A stretch of 64,000 nt of DNA from Cepaea nemoralis (taxonomy: Eukaryota; Mollusca; Gastropoda; Stylommatophora; Helicidae), in assembly GCA_014155875.1 (NCBI GenBank), contig JACEFZ010027757.1:124001-188000 (forward strand). The letters are read 5' to 3'. Positions 10,375-22,159 of this stretch are shown here, piece by piece. Position numbers and translations under genes: made by a program. The notes under the pieces were generated by a model. It had not been told where the DNA came from. It saw nothing but the letters and a program-made list of their open reading frames with translations, and did not search any database. Position 1 is the stretch's first letter, and each line of letters opens with the position of its first letter.

Positions 10375-13300
10375 TCAGATATATGCTCATGCAGTGCCAA
10401 AGTTTCATTCTAGCCCACAACAGTGCTGTTTCAGTTGACAGAGAAATGTATTTATTTATATGCCACTTGAAGTTTTCTGAAAGTTTTAGTGTTTTTGAAA
10501 ATTTACTGTAATTTTCCTCATTATTGTCCATCATTAGATATAATAAATCTGATTTAAATGTTTCATATCATTTTACAAATCTTGATTATTAATTATCCTG
10601 CATTTACATAATTTATACACAACACCATTAGAGTTCTTAAATGCTATATAGAACCTGTTATGCTGAATGGCATATATAACATAGGGTAGCACAGATCTTT
10701 TGAAAACAAAATAACGATAGTGTGTCATTGAAAAGGTCAACAAAATTTCAGTATTTTTTATGGTTAAGAACTAACTGGTCCATTAAGGTGATTTTGAAAA
10801 AAAAATGTACAGTTAAATGTAATAACTGGCGGTGGGCACAGAGGGCGAGGCAGGATTTCAGGGTGGGTTCTGAGTTCCTTAGAAAATGCCTCATATGCTC
10901 GGAGACGTGCCTGCCAAGCGAGTCAGGGGCACTCTAACCCCTCCCCAGGGTAGGTGGAACCTGTTAGCTTTGGACAGCAGTCCATATAGGAGACGGAAAA
11001 CTCCAAATATAAACCCCCAAGTTCAAGGTGGACCAGCGTGCTGAGGAACTGGATGGCCATGGGTAAACTGGTCGTGAACGTTGGACGTCTGGCAGGCGTG
11101 TGGGGGTTGCACCAGGCGTATGGACTCCTGCGTGACATCCCCTGCCTCTTCCCTAGCAAGCAGGCAATGCTAGGGCGACCGTTTATTTCCTGCAATATCC
11201 AAACTTTGCTTATGGAATTAATTCAACACAGGAATCGTCGCAAGAGCTACAGAGCACGTGCTCTGCGCTTGACACATCTTTCAGAGGCTAGTGAAGAGAG
11301 AGTGAGGAGGAGAAGACGAGGAAATGGTGTGAGAAGAAGACATAGAAATAGGAGAGCAGGCGCCAGGAGAACAAGATGAAAAGTGGAGAGACTAGGTTTC
11401 AACCATGTAAGAGTGGGATACTGGAATTGACGTAGTGCCAGGCAGAGAGGTCCTGTATTGGAGAGGCTTATATATGATTTTGATGTCCTCATGCTCCAGG
11501 AGCTAAATACAGACAAATACCATTGCCCTCGGTACGCCAGTTATATAAACCCTACAGGGCAGAAGAGACATGGGCAAGGTCTGCTGGTGAAGAAAGGAGT
11601 GAAGCATGTGGTACTTGACTTGAGCCAGTGGAATCATAGTGCAAGAGAGGTCCAGGGTATACAAATGGAGATTGGTGGCTTAAGTTGGAACATCATAAAT
11701 GTATATGCTACAGTGGACTGTTTTGTCAGAAAGGAACACTGGGACTGGCTTAAGGAATTAGAGGAATTACCAGGTGATAGGCTACTCATATGTGGAGACT
11801 TCAATGCGAGGAGCAGAGATTGGGACAGTAGTGGAGAAAACCGACAGGGAATTGCCCTTGCGGATGCCATGGTGGACTCCGATGTGGCCTGCATAAATGA
11901 TGGTAGGCCGAACAGAATGGCAATGAGGCCTAGCGATGCAGACACAGATATTAACTTGGCACTTGTCTCCCAGTCATCAGTCCTTGATGTAAAGTGGACT
12001 GTTTTGAATGACCATGGGAGTGATCACTTGCCATGCTCAGTCCTGATCTCTAAAGCCAGGAAAGTTAAGGCTGGAAGAGTGCGCAAGACCTTCTGGTATC
12101 AGTGGACCAATAGCCTTCTTGGACGCCTCAGACAGCGGGCTTGCAACAGGAATGTTAAAACTCCTTTTTTGCAGCCCCCATGGTGGACCCCAGAAGTAGA
12201 CCAGGCTTGGAAAGCAAAGACAGCTGCAGTGAAGCAGCTAAGGAAAGTGCGACAGACACCCCGAAGCTCACGAGAGGAAGTGGACACAGCGGAAAATATC
12301 AAGAAAGACAAGGTGGAGGTTTTCAAGCACTGTGCTGCAGAGGCCAAAAAGGCAAAATGGGAATGTTTCATGAAGGAGATTGGAGGTGATAAAACACTGC
12401 GAAAATTCTGGAAACTGCACAGACAAATGCAAAGAAAAGATCAGCCTATGACAGTGGGAACAATTGATAGAGATGATGGTGTGCGCGTGACAACAGACAA
12501 AGAGAAAGGGGAGACGTTTCTCCAGAGATTTTTAGAGCAGACCAATCATAATGATGCGGACACCAGAGATGCAGTTAGAGAGGAATTATCTGGCACCATG
12601 AAGAATATGCATTATGAAGACATCATACGGGTGGAAGATGTTAAACATATTTTGAACAATGCAAAAGACACGGCACCAGGGCCCGATGGGGTCAGGTATG
12701 GCCACATGAAGGGTTTGAGCGATGTAGACCTAAAGGAGATGGCCGACTGATTTAACCAGAGCATTAGGACAGCATCAGTACCGCAGGATTGGGTGTACAG
12801 CTATCTCATCCCTCTCCCAAAACCATTCAAGGATCATTCAAAGCTTAGTGGCTTTAGGATCATCACTCTTCAAAATACATTTGGGAAGGTTCTAGAGAAG
12901 ATAGTCGCTGTCAAGCTGCAAGAGTTCTTGGAAAGGGGGAAGCTTCTTCCAAGAGGCCTGGGGAGCTACAGGCCAGGAAAAGATACCTGGTAAAATGCAG
13001 CCACTTTTGCCTTTGATGTTTATGAGGGTTCCAGAGTAGACAGGAAACGATGGCGGTAGCGCTGGATCTCGAGGATGCATACAATAGAGTTCGATATGAT
13101 ATTTTGATGATCGTACTGATGGAGAAGGGGGTCAATCCCTGGTTGGTGAACTGGATAGCAGCCGTCCTACATTCTCGCCGGGTTGCTCTCCGTCTGGGTG
13201 CATGGACCTCAGAGCCACATATTTTAACCCCGGGACTGCCACAGGGATCAGCAATCTCACTGGTGCTCTTTAATGTGTATACGAGCAAGATTGCAAACCT

Positions 13301-14830
13301 AGAAGCACCAGGGGTTGGAAGGATACTAACATTTGCAGATGATATTCTTGCATATAGGCAGGGGAGAGATAGGGAGCAAACAGCCCAGGAGCTACAAGCA
13401 ACAGTAGACAATGTGATTGACTGGTGCACTGAAATGAGTGCTGTCATCCCCCCAGAAAAGGCAGCTGTTTTGTTGTGCTCTCTGGACAACAGGATTGTGA
13501 GAGCTGATGTCCCAAGCCTCACGATAGATGGTAGAGGCGTCAACAGAGAGAACAAACTGAAGTATCTGGGAATCACATTTGACAGGAGCCTGTCCTTCAA
13601 GGACCATGTGGAGACGGTTGTGATAAGGTCTCAAAAGGGACTCAATGCACTTAAAACCATGGCTGCAATGGACACAGAGCAGAGAATGCTTTTCACACTA
13701 TACCAGCACTTGATCCTCTCAGTGATTGATTATGGACTAGGACTGCTCACTGTCCCAAGGAGTCAGCTGGTGAAATTAGAGCGCATACAGAACGAAGCGA
13801 TGCGAGTCATTCTGGGACGCACCAGAGACACCCCAGTTGTGTGTATGCGTTACATCCTTGAATTGCCGTCTGTTGCAGGTAGGCTCAAGGTGATGCAGGC
13901 GAAGGCATACCTCAGAGTAACTGCAGACACAGATCACCCGTTGCATGAGGCGCTGGACACCGTTAAGGGTCAGCGACTGATAAGAGGGAAATCATGGATG
14001 GCTCAGTCAGAGGATATGATCAAGCAGGTGTGCCCCTTGGAGAACATTAGGAGAGGAGAAGAGTGGGTCAGAGTGTCAGCGGAGCAGTCAGAATTGTGCA
14101 GAGTTATAAACACAATGAGCCGGGAGTGCAGGGAGTGGCCAGCAGGGGCCACGAAAGTGGAAGCTCAGGGATGTGATTATCTACACAGATGGGTCGGTGT
14201 TGAGAGGTAGGAGAAGTGCCTGTGGGTTCTTAGCAAAAGCCAATGGTCAACGTTTGGTGCAGGAGAGCCTGGCATATGATACCACAACATCTAGCTTAAG
14301 AATGGAGGTGGAGGCGGTCAGTGCAGCTTTCCGCTGGATGGAGAATACGATACACACACACACATCGTGATTGTAACTGACTCAGAAAGCATGCTGAGTA
14401 GGGTGAAGACAGGCAAACTTTGTGCAGAGTGGCTTGCTTCGCTTCGGAGGTCACGGGTGACAAGCATCGTCTGGATCTTTTCTCCGGGGCATGCTGGTGT
14501 GCTGGGGAATTAACAAGCGGACAGATTGGCTGGCTATGCAAAACTTGGTGGAGTATTGATGCATGACAAAGCAGATGTGGTTGCGACCTTGTGGGAACAT
14601 GTCGGAGGAGCAAATGGATCACCATGGTCTGGCAAAAATGCGACAGCGAGGGGTGACGAGGGGATCTGGCCGACAATCAATGCTCAGAGAAAAGGCGAGA
14701 CGGACATATAAACAGATTGCCACTGGTACTATAAGTGTTGGAACTCTTCGCTGGCTGCTGAGGATGGGGACGGAGCGCTTATGGGAATGCCCAGAATGCT
14801 GTGATGTCGGTTCCTAAATCAATCAATCAA
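10375..14830 (+). mobile_element. LINE C: RNase H-bearing non-LTR retrotransposon nested in LINE B
   Basis: The 4456-bp insert is bounded by the perfect 14-bp duplication TCTTTAATATTGGT (10361-10374 and 14831-14844), which interrupts the minus-strand LINE B ORF within its A-P-I-L-K codons. Contents in order: an AT-rich 450-bp lead (10375-10830), a GC-richer 5' region with a basic RRRRRG-type short frame (11038-11379), endonuclease, RT, RNase H, stop at 14815-14817, and an AATC repeat tail. The EN-RT-RNase H order fits the I superclade (I/Ingi/Nimb-like). A 5'-truncated relative of the 3' end is at 57012-57413. Confidence 0.92.
11395..14817 (+). pseudogene. LINE C ORF2: AP endonuclease, reverse transcriptase, RNase H (inactivated)
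   Basis: Endonuclease (11395-12045): DFDVLMLQELN, LLICGDFNARSRDWDS, NDHGSDHLP. Linker, then RT (12655-13700): DTAPGPDGVRYGH, LSGFRIITLQNTFGKVLE, VALDLEDAYNRVRYD, TPGLPQGSAISLVLFNVY, intact FADD at about 13335, KLKYLGITFD. RNase H (14170-14560): IIYTDGSVLRG, VTDSESML, SPGHAGVLGN. Lesions: TGA at 11428-11430 next to the catalytic WN of the endonuclease; TGA at 12748; TAA at 12991; frameshifts near 13045 and 14165; a slip in the CA run at 14351-14364; TAA at 14511. The element cannot make a full protein. In life ORF2 nicks target DNA and primes reverse transcription. Confidence 0.92.
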
Positions 14831-16120
14831 TCTTTAATATTGGTGCCATTTGTCCAATGAGTTGGTTTGCCTTATTGCATCTATTTTTTATCTCATCTTC
14901 TGATTTGCCATTTAATGATATTATACTTCCTAGGTACATGAAACTCTTTACTTGTTTCAAGGGATGTTCATTTAGGTGAATCGTTGTTGCTTTTTCTTCT
15001 TTAGTTACAGTCATTACCTCTGTTTTACTTGTGCTAATTTTCATGTTATGTTCCCTACACATTCCATTTAGACTATTCATGTGGTCTTGTAATTCAGCTT
15101 CTGATTTTGCTATCAGTGCTTGGTTGCCCGCAAACAGTTCTCTAATGGTTAGATTTGCAGATGGTTCTTCTTCCGTGTTCTCATCATGTGGTGTTCTTGC
15201 GGTCTCTGTTTGGCTGGTTTCTTTACATATGTTGTCTATATATTTTATGAACAAGAGAGGGGACAGGACACAACCTTGTCGTACTCCGGATCTTATGGTG
15301 AAGGGTTCTGAGTGTCCTCCAGTTGCTCTCACTATGCATTCACTGTTGTTGTATAAGCTTCTACATAGGTTTGTTAGATGTGTACTCACTCCATATTGTT
15401 TAAGGATTTCCCACAGCTTGTTTCTATCTACTCTATGAAATTCCTTTTCTTGGTCGACAAAGGCTAAGTAGATTGTTTCATTGAATTCGATTGATTTTAC
15501 TATAAGTTTTCTAAGAGCAAAAATGGCATCTGTGCATTCTTTGCTTTTCCTAAACCCAAGTTGTGATTCGCTTAGCTGGTGACTCAACAGTGAAATGCCT
15601 CTGTATTGTGTGCAGTCTCTTTTGCTGCCTTTGTTTTTCCAAACTGGGATAATTATGGCATTTCCCCAGTCTCGTGGTGTCTGTTGTTCTACCTAAACAT
15701 GGTTGAATAGTCTATGTAGCCATGCTGTTCCTACTTCTCTTGCCGCTTTAATTAGTTCATTTGGTATTTCATCTTGTCCTGGTGATTTGTTCAATGGGGC
15801 TAATCTGACTGCTTCTCTAATTTCTTCTTTCAGTTTGTCTGGTTCTAGTTCTTCGGTGGCATCTGTGTCGGTTTCTTTAATTCTTGTGACATCTGATGGG
15901 ATGTTGAGAAGTTGTTCGAAGCACTGTTTCCATCTTATTAGGATTTGTTTTTGTTCACTTATTCATATTGGTTCTCCATTTTCGCTGTTATAATATATTT
16001 CAGCTGGGTCTCAAAGGATTCTCCTCTGGTTCTCATTGCACGTATCTTTTTGTAGAAGTTTCTAGTTGCCTCCTCATAGTTTTAATTTAAGGTTTCTCCA
16101 TACTCCTCCCAGTCTTTTTT
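14831..16120 (-). pseudogene. LINE B, 5' half: reverse transcriptase
   Basis: Read on the minus strand: LAPLNKSPGQDEIPNELIKA near 15800, then SESQLGFRKSKECTDAIFAL, YLAFVDQEKEFHRVDRNKLW, IRSGVRQGCVLSPLLF, KTEVMTVTKEEK and VKSFMYLGSIIS. The catalytic box is changed to FAGN from the usual FADD, and there are stops near 15600-15700. There is no endonuclease at the upstream end, so the copy is 5'-truncated near 16120. The style is RTE/CR1-like; I cannot fix the clade. Confidence 0.9.
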
Positions 16121-16762
16121 TTTTTGTTTTTCTCTCTTTACTATTCTATTCACATGACTTCTCACTATTCACTATTCTATAACTATAATATATATATTTA
16201 TAATTCTGTGTAATCCGAATCGCATTCCAAACCGGAAATGCGAATTCAGATATAAAAATAAAATAATTTAGTGATTAATGGCAACTTTACAAGCCACAGA
16301 CAGCAAGAAACATATCCACAAAAAGCAAATTCGTCCTTCGTGAACTGTATTCCTGCACTAGCTTGCAGGACATGTAGAGAAAACCGTTAATTTGCTTACA
16401 GAAGTGACTACAATAAACCAGGTCAGGGGCGTATGTCGTTGGAAGTATGGCGACGGCGGCTGGTGAAAGTGGGTGCAGTCAGACAGCTGCTGTCTTCAAC
16501 TAAACAATAACAACTATCAGGTATAATGGTATACTTGGTACAATCTGTCAGATAACGAAAACACAGATGCTAAACGGGAATAATATGGTGATACAAACCT
16601 GGAAATATGACGGGTTTCAGTTACTTAGTTTGTTAGAATAAACAATGTCTTATAGAAACCGATCGTTGAACTAGAGAATGGTGCGATATAATTTTAGCAG
16701 GATTGGAAATGTATCAGGAACACTTCGTATATTGAAAGTTTCGCAGTTTTATTTCACATTAC
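16121..16762. other. No recognised feature
   Basis: AT-rich unique-looking sequence. I see no exon with splice borders, no repeat family shared with the rest of the window, and no long frame. Confidence 0.5.
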
Positions 16763-16774
16763 TATACTACTAAT

Positions 16775-17013
16775 GCCGGCTTCGTGGCTTAGAGGTTATG
16801 ACTTTTCTCCGTAATCTCGTATACTCTCGTCGGTAACGTGATGACGGTGAGAATCAGCAGTGGTTCGAATCGCATCGGTAACTTACGGGGTATGTGAGCC
16901 GGCCGCTCAGAAAGCAATGGCAAACTAGTGAGCGTAATCTTGCCAAGAAATCAACATACAGCTGAAAGATGCTGGTGTTGACAGCGATGTCCTGTAAAGG
17001 ATATGAAAAAAAA
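16775..17013 (+). repeat. SINE1 copy with a 12-bp TSD
   Basis: Near-complete copy flanked by TATACTACTAAT (16763-16774 and 17014-17025). Head: gccggcttcgtggcttagag with A-box-like gtggcttagaggtta and B-box-like ggttcgaatcgc. Body: gagccggccgctcagaaagc, cttgccaagaaatcaacata, ggtgttgacagcgatgtcct, then a short A tail. Confidence 0.93.
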
Positions 17014-17029
17014 TATACTACTAATATTT

Positions 17030-17334
<305 letters not shown>

Positions 17335-17335
<1 letters not shown>

Positions 17336-17560
17336 GTCATCATCAGGTGTCTTGCAGAGCATGCTTCTCTACAAATTGCTATTTTCAACAGCTTGTATCA
17401 ATTCGTGTGTGACAAAGAACGCTGTCAAGAATCATCCCTGATTGTCTTCCTTTGTCCACTATCTCTTCATACTGTTGTGACATGTTTCAGTTGTTCTCTT
17501 CTCATAATGTGACCACAAACTGCCGAATGCCCTATCTGATGTTTGAAATAATCTGTCTTT
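17335..17560 (-). mobile_element. LINE J 3'-end fragment
   Basis: Homologous to 46628-46990: catcatcaggtgtcttgcag, gcatgcttctctacaaattg and ttctcttctcataatgtgac (minus-strand HIMRR-like codons). It ends in CATCAT (GATGAT on the minus strand). Confidence 0.6.
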
Positions 17561-17639
17561 ATGCCATAGTATATTGATAACATTTAGATTTACTTATTGT
17601 TTGCATCCAACTTCAACTAGACAGATTGCAGACAAGAAA

Positions 17640-18417
17640 ATCCGGCTGCTGTGGAGGCGGAAGTATAGGCTTTGATCTTCGAGAATTCATTAGAGGGTGA
17701 TGCTGTCATTTGCATAGATCGTTCGATGAGTGAGAAGTTCATGGGCCTTTACGGTTCAGGTCGGAGGGAGAGTTGTGAAGAAAGATTCTGGTGCTTTTGC
17801 TTTGACCGCAAGTAGCCTGACTATGGAAGTCATGGCAGTAAGTAAAGCAATAATATATGGATATGGCTCGAGACACAGACATTCACTCGGGCATGTGTCC
17901 TTAGTGACTCAATGAGCATGCTCAGGCAGATAGAAATGGGATGGGTCCGAAGAGAGTGGTTACTGTCTCTGGAGTGGTCTCGGTTGGCAAAAATTAGTTT
18001 CATTTTCGTGCCAGACCATGCGGGTGTACGAGGAAATGAGCGGGCTGACAAGCTTGCGGGTAAGGCTACTGCGGAAGACGGTCGAGCCATGAACCAGGCT
18101 GATATTCTGAATACGATGCGAGAAGCAAGTCGTTTGCGAGAACGAAATTATGACTGCGAATCTACAACCATGGTCAGGCTGCGAGAACAGCAAGTTAAAA
18201 GAGGGGTGGCCAAATAAGAAACTACGCAGGAAGCCAAAGAAGCTTAATAAACCAACACAGAACTGGTGTCGTTTGACGCTACACGCTGCGGAATGTACTG
18301 AGGAGAGGATCCGAGCACTTATGGACTGAATATTTCAAGTACAATGCGGATGCTCTGTCGACTAACTAACTAACTAACTAACTAACTAAACTAACTAAAC
18401 TAAACTAAACTAACTAT

Positions 18418-18464
<47 letters not shown>

Positions 18465-18465
18465 G
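17640..18465 (+). pseudogene. LINE RNase H fragment with an (AACT)n tail
   Basis: Translates to the end of a LINE RNase H domain: SLTMEVMAVSKAI, DSMSMLRQIEMGW with one disrupted codon, PDHAGVRGNERADKLAG, then a linker and a Cys-containing end before 18360. Stops and a frameshift break it. ACTA/AACT repeats fill 18361-18465 directly after the last codons, so they are the retroposon's tail, now expanded. Confidence 0.8.
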
Positions 18466-18474
18466 ATTACTCAT

Positions 18475-18650
18475 ATCTTCTCCGTGGCGAAGTCGTCAGG
18501 CCGTCTACCTTGCGCGATGGAAGAACTTGAGTTCGTTTCCTTCCCCCATTATTCGGTTTGTGAGTGCAGTATGTGTTGGACGACTCCAGGGAAAATCCGG
18601 TGCAATGAGGTCATTGCTCTTGGGTTTTAACTTACTTTTAAAAGTAATTG
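18475..18650 (+). repeat. tRNA-like SINE fragment (SINE7)
   Basis: tctccgtggcgaagtcgtca resembles an A box and acttgagttcgtttcc a B box, followed by a body with actccagggaaaatccggtg. The head is similar to SINE2's, but the body differs. Confidence 0.5.
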
Positions 18651-18704
18651 TGAGTAGTAGTAAATGCCCTTTTCACGCGCCTTAATTGGCATTGGACATA
18701 TGGT

Positions 18705-18936
18705 TAAAAGTCAGTTGCATATCCTTTACGGACATAGCAGTCAACCCCAGCATTTTTGGCTGTTCGTGATTCCTGGGCAAGTTTACATTCAATGGTTTGC
18801 CATTGCTTTCTGAACGACCGGCACCCATACCGTTTTCATTAAAAAAAAACAAAAAGAAAAAAAAAATGCAGCTGTGTTTCGAACGCGGTATGCTGCATTA
18901 CGAACTGCGTCCTTAACACCTTCACCATGGCGCCAG
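18705..18936 (-). repeat. SINE1 copy with a 12-bp TSD
   Basis: Flanked by TGGACATATGGT (18693-18704 and 18937-18948). Read on the minus strand it has the SINE1 head and body; the plus strand shows gcatatcctttacggacat and ggtttgccattgctttctga. An A-rich patch (18841-18866) lies between body and head. Confidence 0.92.
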
Positions 18937-18948
18937 TGGACATATGGT

Positions 18949-19197
18949 GCTACGAGGGTAAGTCAATAAGTAAGTCGCAAATGACTGTAGAATAATAACT
19001 ACACATGATAACACTTGAAACCAGTTTATTTTTATACATACATTGTCCCTTTATTTCTCAACATAATTTCCACCAACATTGATGCATTTATCCCATCGTT
19101 TTATCAGTCCTCCCAACCCGGCTGCATAGAACTGCGTGCTTTGTTTTCATTTATCGGCCATCCCACAGAACTGTGTGACTGCTTATTGACTAAGTGT
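18949..19197. mobile_element. Mariner-derived MITE (about 250 bp)
   Basis: The left end (gagggtaagtcaataagtaa) and right end (gtgactgcttattgacta) are inverted repeats also found at the ends of the longer mariner remnant 30308-30990. The interior retains only the transposase's 3' end (minus strand: RWDKCI..GGNYVEK-like codons around 19060-19110). It is an internal deletion derivative. Confidence 0.8.
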
Positions 19198-19458
19198 ATA
19201 TTTTTATCTCGAAATTTTGCCCGGGCAGCGCCGTTAGGCTACTCTTTTTCGATTTCCGACTGCCAAGGGATTTTTTACGTGCACAAATAATACACACGGG
19301 CGCCCAATCTCACTACCCAGAGACCAGGGGCAATTTTATTACTAGAAATCAAAGTGAAAAACTCCCGGCCCTCACCGGGGCTTGAACCCAGGACCTCCAG
19401 CACCTCCAGCACTCGAGGCGGACACCATACCTAGAAACCACTCAGCCCCCGAGAGGTG
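19198..19458 (-). repeat. SINE3 copy, tRNA-derived
   Basis: On the minus strand the head gggggctgagtggt...tagg with B-box-like gggttcaagccccgg is followed by a body shared with 27228-27481 (attttgcccgggcagcgccg, gatttttt acgtgc). The copy carries an extra cacctccag triplication near 19395. Confidence 0.85.
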
Positions 19459-19759
19459 AATGGCAAACTAGTCCCTAGATCAGGAGATCGGCATCGGGAT
19501 TCGGTGGCGCAGTGACACATGAACAGGTTAACAAAGCGTCTGGGAGAATGGGGGGGGGGGGGGGGGGTTTCTGCCAAAACAAAAGACCTTGTCTATTAAG
19601 CCTATGTCCTTGGTACTCTTCTGTATGGCAGTTAGACCTGGTCACTTACTCACACCAAGAGAAAAGTTTAAACAGCTTTCAGTATGCGGTGTCTGCGACG
19701 AATACTTGGTATTAAATGGCAAAACAAAATTACAAATATTGATGGGGTATGGGAGAAAT

Positions 19760-20262
19760 CAGGTTGTGTGACGGTTTGTTTAGTGCTCAGTCTTAGATGG
19801 GTAGGACACATTAGGAAGGATGGATGATGGTAGAATACCATAGGACATCTTCTTTGACGAATTACAGATGGGTAAGAGATCTCGGGATCGGCCTCTACTA
19901 CGATACACAGATGTGTGTAAGCGGGGCATGATTGATACAGGCATTGATATCACACATTGGGAGCAAGTCGCCGCTGAACGTGTTGCATGGAGGGCAAAGA
20001 TCAGAAATGGAATAAAGACAAAGGAGAAAATTATTCCAGGTAGGTCAAACACAGTGACACAGAAAGTGTGTGAGACATAAGATGGTGCGTAATGGTGGAA
20101 ATGACCATGTGTTCACATGCATCCATTGTGGACGAACATTTACAGCGCGAATAGGTCTGATCAGTCACATTCGCTACCGCCATGGGCTGTAGTTATTATG
20201 TCTTTTTGAAGCACAATGTAACAAACTATCTTATGTCAAGACGGTAAGGTGCCAATGAATGA
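19760..20262 (+). pseudogene. LINE L, C-terminal part with a C2H2 zinc finger
   Basis: Degraded C-terminus of a LINE ORF2, homologous to the better preserved 53762-54237: LRWVGHIR, GKRSRDRPLLRYTDVCKRGM, GIDITHWEQVAAERVAWRAK. It ends with FTCIHCGRTFTARIGLISHI then RYRHG and a stop (20108-20192), a C-X2-C-X12-H-X4-H finger. The 3' UTR (tttttgaagcacaatgtaac) follows. Frameshifts and stops occur upstream. Confidence 0.8.
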
Positions 20263-20269
20263 GTGAATT

Positions 20270-20405
20270 AGCGGTGTGTAAGACAGAGAAGTAAAAACCT
20301 GGATGGCTTTGTCTAGACAAGAATACTGAGCTGATCCACGACTCTGGTGATCGAGCGAAATGGTGAATCATGACCGCCCATGCTTATCGGCATGGCACAT
20401 TATGG
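20270..20405 (+). mobile_element. LINE H 3'-end fragment
   Basis: Same 3' end as at 31790-32035 and 3695-3880: ggatggctttgtctagacaa, gactctggtgatcgagcgaa, cttatcggcatggcacat. Confidence 0.7.
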
Positions 20406-20499
20406 ATGGATTACAGAACTCCAAGAACCAAGATATGTGGGGATGCATGAATGCTTACGTCAGTCGGCAGGACATGTCAAGCTCATGTTTACAGCAGAG

Positions 20500-21045
20500 C
20501 TACAATATCTACATAATTAAGTAGATATATGTCAGGTCTTAGATATGGCCAAGCTGCCGTATGGCAGTATATGGAACTACCTGCGTTTAGTTAGCGCTGA
20601 ACGTTGGACGGAGCTAATAAAAACCGGACACTTCACAGTGTGCCAACGGTTTTGGGCAGAGTAAAGGAATTGGGAGGGAACAAGCCTTATCCTGGTGCAA
20701 GGAAATGTAACTTATGACTAAAGGTCTTGGCGGGACAAACCAGGCCCTAAGTCTTGGTCAGCAACTGGTCTAGGATGTAAGCTCAGACAGGCGGACAGTT
20801 AGAGCATTGCTTTGCTGATCCGGCAGCTTCTGCAGCTTGACTTTTCCAGTTGTATTGGCAAAACTTTTCTTCTGGGGTAAATTAGTTTTCAACATATGGT
20901 CGCTATAGTTCAGCCCTGGCTTTGTGCTATGAAGAGGTAGAACTCCATCCCTCGTTTTACCGCCATGGGTTGTAGTTATTATGCCTTTTTGAAGCACAGA
21001 ATAACAAACTATCGTCTGTCAAGATGGCCAGGTGCCAGAGAAGAA
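20500..21045 (+). mobile_element. Head-to-tail deletion derivative of LINE L
   Basis: Starts with the LINE L 5' region (gtcaggtcttagatatggcc, gtttagttagcgctgaacg, gggaacaagccttatcctgg, gcattgctttgctgatccgg) and passes at about 20960 directly into the LINE L extreme 3' end (taccgccatgggttgtagtt, tttttgaagcacaga). All coding sequence is missing. Similar derivatives occur at 53267-54237 and 54240-54790. Confidence 0.75.
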
Positions 21046-21526
21046 GATATATCTAGCCTCTTTCCAACATTTGTTGACGGTTAGCATTTCTGGGCACAAA
21101 ATTTAGTTATGCACATGTTGCATAGTCCAATGGTATTTTAGCCATATATGCGCTGTGATTATTGATAATATGCTTCTGTCTTTTATCCCTTAATGTTGCA
21201 TAGACCATCAACCAACATAGACCGAGTCGTTATCTTTTAAATTATCTGTTATATCTCCTGCAGCTCTCTCCATACCCTCCCCACATGATCCGCTGCCCGA
21301 ATTTATCCCCACCGGATGTTTTTGGTCATCCTCTGTTTCTTTTGCCGTGTGGTTTCCAGCGGAAGGACAAAATAAAACACAGGGAGATACACACATGTAT
21401 AATAGTATACTTATCTTAAAAACGTACAGATCATCCATTACAGATACAAGATTATGGGTTCAAACCTCGGCAACCCAAAGACACAGTTACACACTCCACG
21501 ACTGTATCATCATGTAGAGGAGGTTC
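21046..21526. other. No recognised gene; short tRNA-like patch
   Basis: Mostly unremarkable sequence. Near 21440-21500 gattatgggttcaaacctcg looks like the B-box side of a tRNA-SINE head just before the 14-bp array. Confidence 0.4.
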
Positions 21527-22040
21527 GTCGCTCTCATCACGGCACTCTCATCACAGCGCTCTCATCACGACACTCTCAACATGTTGCTCTCATCACATCA
21601 CTCTCAACACGTGGCTCTCATCACATCACTATCATTACGGCACTCTCGTCACGTCGCTTTCATCACGACACTCTCCACATGTCCCTCTCACCATGGTGCT
21701 CTCATCACAGCGCTCTCAACACGGTGCTCTCATCATGTCATTCTCAACACGTCACTCTCATAATGTCATTCTCAACACGTCACTCTCATCATGTCATTCT
21801 CAACACGTCACTCTCATCATGTCATTCTCAACACGTCACTCTCATCATGTCCCTGTCATCACAGCGCTCTCAACACGTCACTCTCATCATGTCATTCTCA
21901 ACACGTCACTCTCATCATGTCCCTGTCATCACAGCGCTCTCAACACGTCACTCTCATCATGTCATTCTCAACACGTCACTCTCATCATGTCCCTGTCATC
22001 ACAGCACTCTCATCGTGTCCCTCTCACCACGGCACATCCA
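21527..22040. repeat. 14-bp minisatellite (about 37 units)
   Basis: A basic unit of 14 bp (ctctcatcacgtca with variants ctctcaacacgtca and ctctcatcatgtcc). In the right half two units pair into 28-bp dimers, and a larger block with ccctgtcatcacagcg recurs three times. The His/Ser-rich frames over it are artefacts of the repeat. Confidence 0.95.
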
Positions 22041-22159
22041 CCAGTCTCTTGCCACCCCCCCCCCCCCCCAACTCTTGTAGAACGTTATTTCTCTTCTTCT
22101 CAGTCCATGATATACTAATAACTTTTCTGTAACATTTAAGCTCAAAAGCCTCAATGTTA

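Noticed and set aside
18361..18465. Telomere-like repeat
   Set aside because: The AACT motif is not TTAGGG and follows the last codons of a LINE, so it is a retroposon tail.
21454..22132. His/Ser-rich proteins of 113-208 codons
   Set aside because: Several overlapping frames of the 14-bp minisatellite are open; none has splice or start support.
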